NCBI GenBank assembly: GCA_000729835.1
Contig: JFHB01000141.1
Location: 1 to 64,000 of the forward strand
DNA: 64,000 nucleotides
Direction: 5' to 3'
From: Atkinsonella hypoxylon
Lineage: Eukaryota; Ascomycota; Sordariomycetes; Hypocreales; Clavicipitaceae
Numbering within the stretch: the stretch's first letter is position 1; each line of letters starts with the position of its first letter. Below the pieces are notes generated by a model. That model worked only from the letters and a program-made list of their open reading frames with translations, was not told the DNA's origin and made no database searches. A program made the position numbers and the translations under genes. Shown piece after piece: positions 21,502-32,167 of this stretch.

Positions 21502-22203
21502 GCCCTCTCTCTCTCCCCCCCTCTTTCTTTGTTCTTTGACTCGTTTGACTTCCGGCGCCGGTCTTTATCTTGCGCACACCGCTTGTGAGTGGTTCGACTT
21601 GACGCAGGTGGAGTCTCAACGTTACCAAGAACAGCTATGTCGCGGTTTGGGAGCAAGGTTTGGTGAAGAAGGGAGCAAAGTGAGTTTAAGAACGACGAGC
21701 GTGAACTCGAACGGCGGTGGCCGATTCTAACCCAACGGTCCATGACACCTTGATTGTGGGGGTGTGTCTGTGCTAGCGGCAAGTTTTTTTTTTTTTTCCT
21801 CTTCTGTCGCTTGCTAACGGTTGTCAACGGGCAACATCATTGAATTCAGAAAAGGAAGAACGGGAGAACTCTGCCTCAAGTCTGTTTCTGGGGACGCGAA
21901 CTACAACTCTTTATATAATAACAAGACCTAAGCTAGACAGGCTCTAACCTCCCTGGTCTTGTATTTTTACACCTATGTAATTATATCTAGAGTTTTATCC
22001 TCGTTCTCTTTTCTTCTCCAGATTGGAGTGGTGGCGTAAAGGACGCTGAATTGGTGGATCCATCTACGTCCAATCAAAGGCACAGCTGAGGCTGCCAAGC
22101 GACGGTGATCCATTTCGGGTAACGCCTTTTAGGGACGGGACAAAATCTCCTTGGTGCCGGGCTTGGCTCTAATAAACCTGGGTGCGTAAACGCGCAGCAA
22201 CTA

Positions 22204-22600
22204 AGTCAGGAGGGCGGGGTATGGAACGAAAGTTCAGGAGACGGAACGCCCAATTAGGTAAAGCGCGGGGGCGTGGAGAGTGAACCTAGTAGTCATTCAA
22301 CGAAGCTAATTGGCTTGAATCTACTCTATATTCCCGGTGTTGGCCGCACCCCCCTACTATAACGCTTGTATTTGATTCGCCTGGAAGCTCACTAAGCTGC
22401 TAATTGTGGCATATAATGACTAAACTCGGCTAGTGTGGCCTCTCCTGTTCCCGCTTGACAAATGATATGTGGCGATAGTGGATTTTGTACCTTCTACACC
22501 AATCACAGGTCTTCTGTAACACGCAAGGCCCCCTTTGACTATACCCAATTGGGGGTGCTCCATTGCCTGAATTTTCGTTCCGTACCCCGCCCTCCTGACT
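22204..22600. mobile_element. MITE, Tc1-mariner (Fot1/pogo-like) type, 397 bp
   Basis: The two ends are inverted copies. The first 36 nt read AGTCAGGAGGGCGGGGTA, then T or C, then GGAACGAAA, then G or A, then TTCAGG: 34 of 36 identical, both differences being transitions. Similarity continues more weakly to about 57 nt. The element is flanked on both sides by TA (22202-22203 and 22601-22602), the target duplication of Tc1-mariner superfamily elements. The 280-bp interior has no transposase frame, so it is a non-autonomous miniature element needing a related transposase from elsewhere. The transition-only differences fit repeat-induced point mutation but could be ordinary decay. It sits between the MFS and kinesin genes. 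Confidence 0.85.
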
Positions 22601-23470
22601 TAAACCCAAAACGGAAAAGAAATCTCTTCATTCATTCTTTCTTTGGACCTAAGTATCCTACGCGAAGTCAAGGAGGTACCTCTGAAGAGGTACCAGCTTC
22701 CGATTTAGGTTTAGTTGCTGCTGCACAAAAATTCCGTTACTGCCAACCCTTGTTTCCACAAGTTGATCCTCAGGTTCCCACGTAACTTATACGCCATTAG
22801 ATTAAAAAGTGCCTTTAGGCTCCGCCGGTCTTGATTAGTCCAACTAGGGTCGTCTCTCCGCAGATTGGTACTTCAGCAGATTGTCATGCCAGGATATTCG
22901 AGCCCGGTGATTTGCGCAAACTTCAATCCTCTTCGAGAAGCAATGAGACGCGGCTGTGCAACAAAATAGGAGGTAATATTGTGGGTACGTTGCTTTTTTT
23001 TTTTTTCTTTCTTTTTTTTTTTTTCGTGCATTAGCTCGATCACACTTGATAGACCCCTGCCAAAATAGTAAGAAAGGAAAAGAAAGTCTTAGACATAACG
23101 ACACCCCGGGACGCGAGCGCCAGCTGACAAGCACCTTGATAATTCAACGAGCACACGGGGTACGAAATCTGGAACAGAATATGAGTCGACTTGCGCACAT
23201 CACGCCCGCACTGCGATTGTACAGCATGTCTATTTCATGTCAGTTTTGCGCCTTATTTGAAAAGGGCAATGCTGACGGGAATCCACAAGTGTAAGTATGT
23301 ACTTTGTGTCGTGTCGTGGGTGGCGAGCACCACAAGCCACGCAGTGACTTCAGTGACTTCGCTGCTGTGCTTCACGCATGTTGTCCGAATGCGATTTGAA
23401 ACCTGCATGTGCATTTTGATTGTTCATATCCGCGGGGCCTGTTTTAGAAGGCAGGAACAACTAGCTGCTT

Positions 23471-23505
23471 GGTGCCTGGTGCCTGGTGCCTGGTGCCTGG
23501 TGCCT
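23471..23505. repeat. Five perfect copies of GGTGCCT
   Basis: A perfect 7-bp array about 440 bp upstream of the kinesin-5 ATG. Confidence 0.95.
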
Positions 23506-23943
23506 TCCCTTTGCAATAACCACGAGCGACTGCCAGCTGCACGTATGTCATCGATACAAACGAGACTGTGGTAATTATGGAGTTGCTGATGGATGACCAC
23601 CACGCCGCTTGATATTTTATGGATGATTTCACAGCAATGTGTTGCGAAAATTCAAGTTGAGCTGAAGCGCCAAACCAAGTTGGCGGTGGCGGCGTTGCCA
23701 TAGCAACATCGTCTCGGGCAAGGGCATCTTAGCGGCTCTATTTACTTTCATGCTCTTTCTGGCTCGTCTGCACGTCTGCATGGGCACCCTTCCCCACAGC
23801 AAGGATTGTTCAAGAACGGCATCTGCGCAAACGCATGCTTTTGCAAAGTTGTAATCCTTGATGTCGATATATACTTAAATCTATCATTGTCTGTGTGATA
23901 ACGCATATTTCCGTCACCACTCGCACGGTCGACCATAGCCAGA

Positions 23944-26900
23944 ATGGCTTCTCGACGAACAACGCGCTCGGATCGAGAGTTTGGTCGATCAGCAATAAGC
24001 GCCAGCGTACGTTCAACCGTTGGCAGTCGGCTTGCTACCTCAAGACAGCCCTCTGTTCGATCATCGTCAACGAGACAGCACTCAACCACAAGCGCGGCCC
24101 GAGGAATCCCGGATCGCGTCGGCGCGACGTCTCCAGCCAATTCAATATCAACAGCTGCGACGGGCACAAAGCGCAAGGAACGTGATTATGAATCTGAAGT
24201 TGGTGGTAGTGTCAGCGGGAGTGGCGAGGAGACAAACATCAATGTTGTCGTGAGATGTCGCGGACGAAGTGAGCGCGAAATCAAAGAAAACAGCGCCGTC
24301 GTCGTGCAAGCGGATGGTGTAAAGGGCAAAGCTGTTAGTCTGATGCTTGGCCCGAACGCTCTGAGCAACAAGTCCTATGCTTTTGATCGCGTGTATTCGC
24401 AAGCAGCCGATCAAAACATGATATTCGATGACACAGTCAAGCCAATACTAGACGAGGTTTGTCATGCCACTCGCGCGCGTTCATGACGTCCTCTGACTTA
24501 TCCACAGATGCTCGCCGGGTACAACTGCACCATCTTCGCTTATGGCCAGACCGGCACGGGAAAAACATACACTATGTCTGGAGACATGAACGAAACCTTG
24601 GGCATGTTATCAGGAGAAGCTGGTATAATCCCTCGTGTGCTTCACCAACTGTTTAGCAAGCTTGAAATAGACGACCGAGAACACTGTGTGAAATGTTCTT
24701 TCATCGAATTGTATAACGAAGAGCTACGCGATCTTCTCTCGATTGACGAGAGCGCCAAACTCAAGATTTACGACGACGTGTCGAGAAAAGGACATGCCGC
24801 CACGATGGTGCAAGGTATGGAAGAGAAACACATAAGGGACGCTTCTGAAGGAATCAAGGTGCTACAAGATGGCAGCTTGAAACGACAGGTAGCGGCAACT
24901 AAGTGCAACGATCTTAGCTCCAGAAGCCATACGGTCTTTACTATCACTGCCTTTGTGAAGAAGACAGATGATCAGGGCGTCGACGATTTTGTCAGTGCCG
25001 GAAAACTTAACTTGGTGGATTTGGCGGGGAGTGAAAACATTCAACGATCGGGGGCCGAAAACAAGCGGGCTACTGAAGCTGGCCTCATCAACAAGTCGCT
25101 TCTTACGCTCGGACGTGTTATCAACGCGCTGGTGGATCGCAACTCCCATATTCCATACAGAGAATCGAAGTTGACGCGTTTGCTCCAAGACTCTCTGGGC
25201 GGCCGCACAAAGACCTGCATTATTGCCACCATTTCACCGGCAAAGGCTAATCTTGAAGAAACGATTTCGACCCTCGACTACGCCTTCCGCGCCAAGAACA
25301 TCAAAAATAAACCTCAATTGAACCCGATGCTCAACAAGAGGATGTTACTTAGTGACTTTGCCAACGAGATTGAGAAACTCAAAAGCGAACTCATCTCTAC
25401 AAGACAGCGCAATGGCGTGTATCTCTCCAATGATGCATATGAAGAGTTGACAGCGCAGAGCGAGACTCGTCGTATCGTGATGGAGGAACAGACCGCCAAG
25501 ATTGAGACACTGGAAACAAATTTGCGAAACAAGGTTCACGAGCTGTTTGCCATGAACTCTTCATTTACAGGATTGAAGAAGGACCACGAGAAGACCAAAG
25601 CTCAGCTTGACGATACCAAGGGCGTTCTTGACCAGACGGAGATCGTCCTCTCGGCAACTCGCAAAACCCTTGCCGAAGAAACACAATTAAGAAAAGCACA
25701 TGAGCAAACAGAAGAAAAGCTGACAGAAATCGGGGGCCAGCTCATCGACAAGCTCCATACGACGGTGCATCATGTAACCGGTCTCCGCGCAAAGAATAAG
25801 AGGAAGTCAGACTTGCAATCACTGAATCGAGCGACTTGGGGGACGTCTCAAGCGCAAGTTGGAGATGTCACATCTATGGTCGAGAGGCGAGTCCTGGAGT
25901 TCCAAAAAGAACAGCAAGGGCATATTGCGAGTGTCTCGCAACGAATGGGGTCTTTTGTGGAAGAGGAGTTACAAAAGCTTGTGTCAACGCAAGTTTTCCT
26001 GGACGAGCACTTGAATTTATTTGCCGAGTCTAGAAAGCAGCTGCTGGAACAGAAGCAAAGGTCCAAGGACGATATGGATGGCGTGCTCGATGAGATCAAG
26101 GTTATTCGTGATACAGTCAAGGAAAAAGTTGGAGAGAGGCTGCAAGTCATGTCACAGGCCACTGAAAAAATATCAGGGGATATCCTACAGGAAATGACCA
26201 ATTTTCACACTCAAGTAAGTTGCTTAATCTCGAGAGAGATGGAGAGAGAGAGAGACACGCTAATGGCTTTCAGTTGCACAACTCGTACAGCACTCTCGGT
26301 AAGGACTTCAAGTCCGTATTCGAGGATCTTGTGAAACACATAACAGCACAGCGCAGCGAAGCTGATTGTCTGCGCCGACAATTGCAGAGCGCCGTCAACA
26401 CCATAACTCTGCAGAATAAGAGCCTCTCGACACGTGTCCAGGAAGCGTTGGAGGAAGAGCGACGTCAGTCCGCTGAGGACAGACAGAAGCTTATGACACA
26501 GATGTCTGCTCTCTTCAACTCACAGGCCGAGGCGCAAGAGGCGCGACTTACTGACCGAGTAGCTCTTATCCAGAGAAGCGTCGGCGAATCTAATACGTCC
26601 ATGGAGGCCGCCATGACACAATATGCCCGAGGAATGGAGAGTTGGGATAGTAAAGAGAATCAACTCATGGAAGAGGTGAAGAAATCGCGCGAACAATTGA
26701 AGAATAAGCTGAAGGTCGACTGGACTACGGCAAGCGATCAGAGCACAGCTATACAAAACGTGGCCAAGTCAATCCACGCCGAGACGGCTCGTGTTGCGGA
26801 GGAGCAGACAGTTGACTTGGATACGCAAATGGAAGCTTTGGACGATTTTGTTGAGCGGGCTAAGACGGAAAATGCCAGCCACATGGAGTCTCACAACCAG

Positions 26901-27563
26901 TCTCTTCAGGCATTATCCAATGCAGTGGAACAGTCGTTTGGTAATATCTCGGCCCACTTCAAAACGTCGCTTGAACGAGTTAAGAACCTCGGAGAAGGCA
27001 TGGAGCTAGACACAAACGATCTACGTGATGGGCTAGAACCGCTTGAGACACAGCTCTGCCAGCCGTTGGCCAATTTGCGCGAGGAGATTGCAGCGACATC
27101 ATTGCAGGAATACCAACCCACAGGCGAGACTCCCCAGAAGGCAACATACAGCTACCCGACCAAGCTGCCTCGCACGCAAGCCCACGATCTCATCGTTGCT
27201 AAGATGGACGACGAGATCACATCAATGTCGGGTGAGGACTTTCATGATTCGTCCATGGTATTTCCTGATATCGGACATAAAAGCTCACCCATCACGACAA
27301 GACAGTCAAACGCCAGCACCAGTCTACGCGAGGTGAACCCCAATGTGACCACCAACTTGACGACAGGCGCGTTGGGCTTTGACCCACGGGCCAGCACCGT
27401 GTCCATGCCGCCCGAGTACACGATGCCTAGTTTTAAGAAGCCGACATCCCGGCTAGCAAGGGGCATCACGAAACAGCCTGTTGTGATGGAAGGGAGAGAA
27501 AATATTCTGCCAACTACATTTGAGCAGAGCTTATCTAGGAGAAAGAGCCCACGACTGAATTGA
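23944..27563 (+). CDS. bimC: Kinesin-5 (BimC/Eg5/Cut7 family) mitotic motor
   Basis: Three exons: 23944-24456, 24508-26214, 26274-27563 (1169 aa), both introns phase 0 (51 and 59 nt). Kinesin-5 is a homotetrameric plus-end motor that crosslinks and slides antiparallel microtubules for spindle pole separation (family knowledge). After a Ser/Arg/Thr-rich head of about 95 residues comes the motor domain (about 96-440), with P-loop GQTGTGKT at 184-191, switch I NDLSSRSH near 305 and switch II LVDLAGSE near 340. Long coiled-coil stalk sequence follows. A BimC box near 1020-1040 is intact (TGETPQK then YSYPTKLPRT); its Thr is the expected Cdk1 site. The tail is basic and ends in RRKSPRLN. Intron 2 is largely a GA repeat. 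A protein of this class should be essential. Confidence 0.95.
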
Positions 27564-27882
27564 AGACACTGCACATTTGCGGGAATGATTGATAGCATTA
27601 CATGGTTTAAGACTATGGTCTGGTGTTCTGGAGTTGATGATTGGATAAATCCATTTGTCTAACCTTCGAATTCATGGCGTGGTAGGATCATTATGTTGCA
27701 GGGCTATTAGCAGGTAGATGATACCCTTTGACTTTTATCGGCATGGAAGACAGTATAGATGAAGAATGGCATTTTTTTTCTTTTTTCTTTTTCTTTCCAA
27801 TTCGCTTCAACTAGGATGAAGAAGATGATTGTCAAAGAACGAATGAAATCGTACAAGCGGCTTCGTGTCGACTAAGAAAAAT
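27564..27882. other. Convergent spacer between kinesin-5 and the Rrn9-like gene
   Basis: A 319-bp stretch between two stop codons facing each other; it should hold both 3' UTRs. A T-rich block at 27773-27797 is the only notable feature. Confidence 0.6.
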
Positions 27883-29842
27883 CTACTCGCTATCTCGATC
27901 TTCTGCTGGCCCTCGCCCATAGAACCTCTTCCTCTTTCTCGCCAGAACATCCTCCCCTCTCCACCCCCTCCCCGGATGAATCGTCTTCAGGAAGCCATCT
28001 ACGTGTACCGCCCCAGCGACCTCATCCTCCGACTCGTCTTCCTCCTCAGCATGGCCAGGATGCACAAGATGCATGTGCCTCTTGAGATTCGCCCGCCTGG
28101 CAAATCCGTTCGCCGCCCTATCACACGATCGAACAGGGCAAAAGGACAATCCGGCCGACGACCGAGAGCGCGATCGAGACCGGGAAGCAGAGTGGGCGGG
28201 GGAGCGCGTGCGGCCGCGCGACGGCGCGGGCGACGAGGAGCAGCCGGAGCGAGAGCGCGCGAGCGATGCCCGTCGCGAGGCGATGCGTCTTTGCCGGAGG
28301 ACTGCCTCGGCGGCGTCCGGGTGGGAATCGCTCGAGGCGGAGCCCGTGGAGGGGGAGACGCGGATCCTCTCGGGGCGGTACTCGATGGTCGAGAAGCCTA
28401 GGCGCGAGGCGGGCTGCTCGTCTAGGGTGCGGAAGCGCATTCCCTGGTTGAACAGGTTGGCGCACCGCTGGGTGCTCCGCGCGATGACCTGCGGCGAGAA
28501 GCCTGCTAGGCTTGCTGCGCCGAGGACGTCGCTCCAGTCGCGGAGACCCCATCTTCGAAGTTTTCTTTCCATGTTGGCGTGGGAGGACGTGTGTTGCGCC
28601 TGCTGCGCTTGCTGCGCTTGCTGGCGCTGCTGCATGCGCTTATCGCCCTTGTGGAGCCATGCTTCAAAGGCGGCCTCTCTGTCCTTTTCTGTAAAGGGGA
28701 GGCGTCTGTGGGAGCGGCGGGCGATGCGGCATTGCGCGTCTTCCTCTGTCTCGCCGTCTAGGGGCGCATGGATCTTGCGGGGACGGCCGCGTCTCTGTTG
28801 GGAGGGCGTGGACGAGGGCGTGGACGAGGAGGGCTGGGGCTGCTTCGGCCTGCCTCTTTTGCGCGGGGTGCCTGGGTCGGAGTCGTTGTCGGTCGACGAG
28901 TCTGAGTCGGAGAGGTAGCTTAGGCCTGCGACGCGGGCGTTGTGCAGGATCGTGAGGGCGCGGTCCAGCTTGGTGAGGATGTGGCGGACGGAAGGGCGGA
29001 GGAGTCGGTACGACAGCTGGTCGTCTGTCGATATGGTCGGCTCGTAGTCGCTGGGCTGTGAAGCCACGTCGGATCCAGAGGTGCTCTCGTCTTCGTCTCG
29101 GGCGTGCTTGACGTCGTCGGAGGCAAGGGAGAGGTTGCTCTCGTCACCGGGAAGCGAGTGCAGCGGCGGAGATGACGGGAGCGAAGCCTCGTCTTCCGAC
29201 TCGCGCTTGATTCCCACGGGACTAGAAGGCGTCTCGACCGACGGCACGGGACGCAGCCCCTTCTGTTGCCGTCGGCGATATCGCTCCCTGGCCAGCCGCA
29301 GGATCGTCGCGCCCAGCTCGTCTTGCAGCTCGGTGCTAGGCAGCTTGTCCTCCTGCCTGCGCAGCGTGAAGGCCTCGCACCCGTCGCTCTCGTCTTTGAA
29401 AAGTCCCTCCTGCGGCACCTGCTTCTCGCCCAGCGGCCAGGCGGTCCATACCTTGGGCGGCGCCCAGATGGCCTCTTGCCCGTCGTCCTGGGGAGCACGT
29501 CAGCGCTTCGTGGTCATTGTTGCCTACAGCTGGTCGCGGGGAGTAGCAACAAAAAGCACGCAAGCAGCCTACCATTTTCACCGTGAGCCCCTGCGCGGTG
29601 CGCGCATCCATGTCATGCCGCTTCAGCGCAAAGGCATCGTACAGATGGACCGCCAGGTCCTGGTCCACGACCTTCTGCATGGAGCGCCAGAGCATGCGCT
29701 CTTCCCCCGTCAAGTCCCGCCATGTTGATTTCGATCCGGTCCATCTGTTCGGTCTGTTCTCGTGCAGGTCCTCCGAAACAACGGACGCTATTTCGTCACT
29801 GTCGAGGTCCTCCCATCGTGAAGCGGGTGAGCTGGAGTCCAT
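27883..29842 (-). CDS. Rrn9-domain protein with AT-hooks and a C2H2 finger
   Basis: Two exons on the minus strand, 29842-29573 and 29487-27883 (624 aa); the 85-nt intron begins GTAGGC and ends GCTGACGTGCTCCCCAG, phase 0. The N-terminal region resembles the fungal Rrn9 domain: a WRDLTGEE segment, then DLAVHLYDAFALKR, then WAPPKVWTAWPL after the intron. Yeast Rrn9 belongs to the upstream activating factor for RNA polymerase I. Downstream are an Arg/Leu-rich segment near 255-285, two AT-hook motifs (KRGRPK near 301, RRGRPRK near 324), a Gln/Ala tract near 380, Ser/Arg-rich sequence and a C2H2 finger near 540-562 (C-x4-C, later H-x4-H). This suggests a nuclear DNA-binding protein, perhaps at rDNA. 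The gene is GC-rich. nop7 lies 354 bp upstream. Confidence 0.7.
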
Positions 29843-30196
29843 CTTGTGGCTTGGACGGCAAGGACGCAGACGAGTTGGGTCGGCCTTTCATAGTAATGGG
29901 ATTTTTTTTGCGCTTTTTGGGCGTGCTAGATGTGTTGTTTTTGAAAGTAATCTCCCAGTTTTTGCTTTGTTGGATCGTGGGTGCAGGATGCTCTTCTTGA
30001 TGAAAAGCAGCGCTCATTTCACTTGTCGATGAAAAGTTGTGGTTAAACATGCGTTCCACTTTTTTTTTTTTTTTTCCCCTCTTGATCTAAGGACGACTTT
30101 CAGCCAAAGATTGGTCATCGAGCAAAACTTGTGATGAACGCCTCGAAAGAATATAGAGCCATATGTACCGAGTTTAATTAAATTTGGCATTTTCCT
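29843..30196. other. Spacer between nop7 and the Rrn9-like gene
   Basis: Both neighbours are on the minus strand; this is the 3' UTR of nop7 and the promoter of the Rrn9-like gene. An A16 tract on the minus strand (30060-30075) lies about 218 nt before the ATG. No coding sequence seen. Confidence 0.6.
30060..30075 (-). promoter_or_regulatory. A16 tract upstream of the Rrn9-like gene
   Basis: A poly(dA:dT) tract in the 354-bp promoter region, a plausible nucleosome-excluding element. The role is inferred from position only. Confidence 0.35.
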
Positions 30197-32167
30197 TTAC
30201 GCCTTCCCTTTTGCCTTTTGCTTTTGCTTTTCCTTTTCCAACTTTCTCCTCTTAGCCCTCAACTTTTGGTCCTCGGCATTCTTCTTGTTGTTTGTGTACA
30301 TCATCTGCTCGTAGAGCTTTCTCTTCTTCTTGCTCAGCATACCCTTGGCTCGCTCCAGTTCTTCAGCCTCTTCCTTGGCCTTCTTGCGCAGGGCTTTTCT
30401 TGCCTGCTCCTTGGCCTTGGCCTGTTTGTTAGTACCGTTGCTCTTGACGGGGGCTCCTGTCAACTCAGCTTCGAGTTCTTGTTGGCGCAGAGCATTTTCG
30501 TCCATTGATTCGTCCTCTTCGGTATCAGCCTCAGCGCCCATAACATCATCTTCGTCTTCCCCATCCCCCTCTTTCGCATCTTCTGCCACAGTCATGCCCT
30601 CAACGGTCTCATCGGCCTCCTCGTCGGATTCCAAAGCTTCCTCTACGGGCTCTTGTTCCTCCAAAGGCACTGTAGGATCATATGCGCCCTGTACGTTCCG
30701 TACAAACGGACTCAAATGTGGTGGAAGTGATGCGCCTGGAGCATAGAGATGAGGCTCCTTGAGCTCCACCTCGTTGACACAGTCCCATACCCACTGAGGC
30801 TGAACATATATGCGTCCTGGTACTCTGCGGTTGGGAGCGAGCTTTTGTGACGTCTGATTGTCCTCTGCCTCGCCATCGTTTTCTTCTTCTGCAACAGCCT
30901 GAACAGGAGGCCTGTCGACAATTTGATGTGTGATGTTAGGATCGAGTTCATTTGTCGTGAAAGCTCCGTCGCCAAGGACGGGATCCCAGCCAACGCGCTT
31001 GCATCCAAATGCCTTCAACAGGAACTCGAGAGGCTGGCGAGGCGTTTCACGAGACAGGTAGAAGGTGAAGTTTGAGAACAATTTAGCGTGGTCGTTGGAG
31101 CTGGCCTCTGGCTGGAGGAGGACGTCACCACCGGGAGCCACCGGCTCGAATTTGTCAATGGCCTCAGAATTGTTTTGCTCTGCTTCCTCGACAACATCTC
31201 TCTCGTCATCATCGGTGGCGGCGTCTTCATTGCCGGTTTGTATGGTTTTGAGAACCTTGCTGACGGCAGCTTGAGTGGTAGGATCGACTTGGTGAGAAGC
31301 AGTCTCAATCTTTTTGGGTACCTCGGAGCCAACCAAGGTTTTCCCTTCCAGAGTGAAAGCACCAAGTTCAGCGGCGTTCTGATCCTTGACGGCGTCAAAC
31401 TTGGGAGGGTACTTGAGACCGACGCTCGTGTACAATCGGAAGTTGACGAAGCCGAGAAGGGTCATGTAAAACTCGACAAAGGTACCCATGATTCGAAAAT
31501 CAACATCGCCGACAATTCTCTGGTTAAACTTGTACGGCACGAGCCAAAGGACGTCCTCGCCTTGAATATTGGCTTGATAGTAGATGCCCTTGATGGACAG
31601 AAAAGATTTGGTAAGGTTTTTCGAGACGATGAGGTAGTGCTGGAACTCAAGGCAGAGTCTTTCGCACCGAGCAATCATCTTGGCAGGGACACTGGAAGTG
31701 GAGGGCAGGTTCGCAAAGAGGAACAGCATAGACAAACAATCGTCCAAATCTCTCAAGGCGTCGACAAATGTGGGATAGCGCTCGCGAACGACATGGTCAA
31801 GCGTGTATCGAGGTTTACCGGTCTTGTCGGGTCGCGATGCGTTACCCTCCAGCCTCTTGGCATCGCCCACGTCTCCACGACCCAGCGCCTTGGAGATCTT
31901 CTTCTCCAGAACCTTGCGGGAGCGGAACTTTTGCAGGAGCGGCTCATGGAGGAGGTATTGGATGTCTTTGGCGTAGTAGAATGTCGTTGAAGCAGTGGAC
32001 GACTTAGAAACCTTCTTCCTGCTCCGGGGCTCTCGAGGATAGATTCCCTTCCAGATACAGAGCTGGCGGAAATCAGGCAAGCTGACTTGCAGCTTTCGAA
32101 TGGCTTGATTACGGGTAACGTAATTCTTGGCCGCACCGGCCTGGCCCTTCTTCTTTATCCGGGGCAT
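30197..32167 (-). CDS. nop7: Pescadillo homolog, ribosome biogenesis (PeBoW complex)
   Basis: A single exon from an ATG at 32167 (656 aa). Nop7/Pescadillo works with Erb1 and Ytm1 in the nucleolus in processing 27S pre-rRNA for the 60S subunit (family knowledge). The start MPRIKKKGQAG, then NYVTRNQAI and FRQLCIWKGIYPREP, is diagnostic. The Pescadillo N-terminal domain spans about 5-300. A BRCT domain lies at about 355-470, ending with a YVQPQWVWDCVN segment. An acidic region (about 500-575) leads into a highly charged Lys/Glu coiled coil with many Lys, as expected for a nucleolar protein. It shares a 757-bp divergent promoter region with the PIG-U gene, which contains a 25-nt poly(dA:dT) tract. 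Confidence 0.96.
   Translation of the reverse strand: MPRIKKKGQAGAAKNYVTRNQAIRKLQVSLPDFRQLCIWKGIYPREPRSRKKVSKSSTASTTFYYAKDIQYLLHEPLLQKFRSRKVLEKKISKALGRGDVGDAKRLEGNASRPDKTGKPRYTLDHVVRERYPTFVDALRDLDDCLSMLFLFANLPSTSSVPAKMIARCERLCLEFQHYLIVSKNLTKSFLSIKGIYYQANIQGEDVLWLVPYKFNQRIVGDVDFRIMGTFVEFYMTLLGFVNFRLYTSVGLKYPPKFDAVKDQNAAELGAFTLEGKTLVGSEVPKKIETASHQVDPTTQAAVSKVLKTIQTGNEDAATDDDERDVVEEAEQNNSEAIDKFEPVAPGGDVLLQPEASSNDHAKLFSNFTFYLSRETPRQPLEFLLKAFGCKRVGWDPVLGDGAFTTNELDPNITHQIVDRPPVQAVAEEENDGEAEDNQTSQKLAPNRRVPGRIYVQPQWVWDCVNEVELKEPHLYAPGASLPPHLSPFVRNVQGAYDPTVPLEEQEPVEEALESDEEADETVEGMTVAEDAKEGDGEDEDDVMGAEADTEEDESMDENALRQQELEAELTGAPVKSNGTNKQAKAKEQARKALRKKAKEEAEELERAKGMLSKKKRKLYEQMMYTNNKKNAEDQKLRAKRRKLEKEKQKQKAKGKA

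Larger units (their letters stand above)
21440..23943. other. Intergenic region with a MITE, divergent promoters
   Basis: Carries the promoter of the MFS gene (minus) at its left and of kinesin-5 (plus) at its right. Contents: T16 at 21486, T runs near 21786, the inverted-repeat element at 22204-22600, T-rich blocks at 22993-23024, a GGTGCCT array at 23471, and a TATA-like GATATATAC about 75 bp upstream of the kinesin ATG. No other coding sequence is supported. Confidence 0.6.

Noticed and set aside
22880..22925. A second tRNA-like T arm on the minus strand
   Set aside because: The stem pairs but the loop is nine bases and no A box or acceptor stem fits.
28073..28918. A 281-codon plus-strand frame
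   Set aside because: Antisense to the Rrn9-like gene in GC-rich sequence; no recognisable protein.
31088..31990. A 300-codon plus-strand frame
   Set aside because: Antisense to nop7, whose Pescadillo and BRCT domains are certain.
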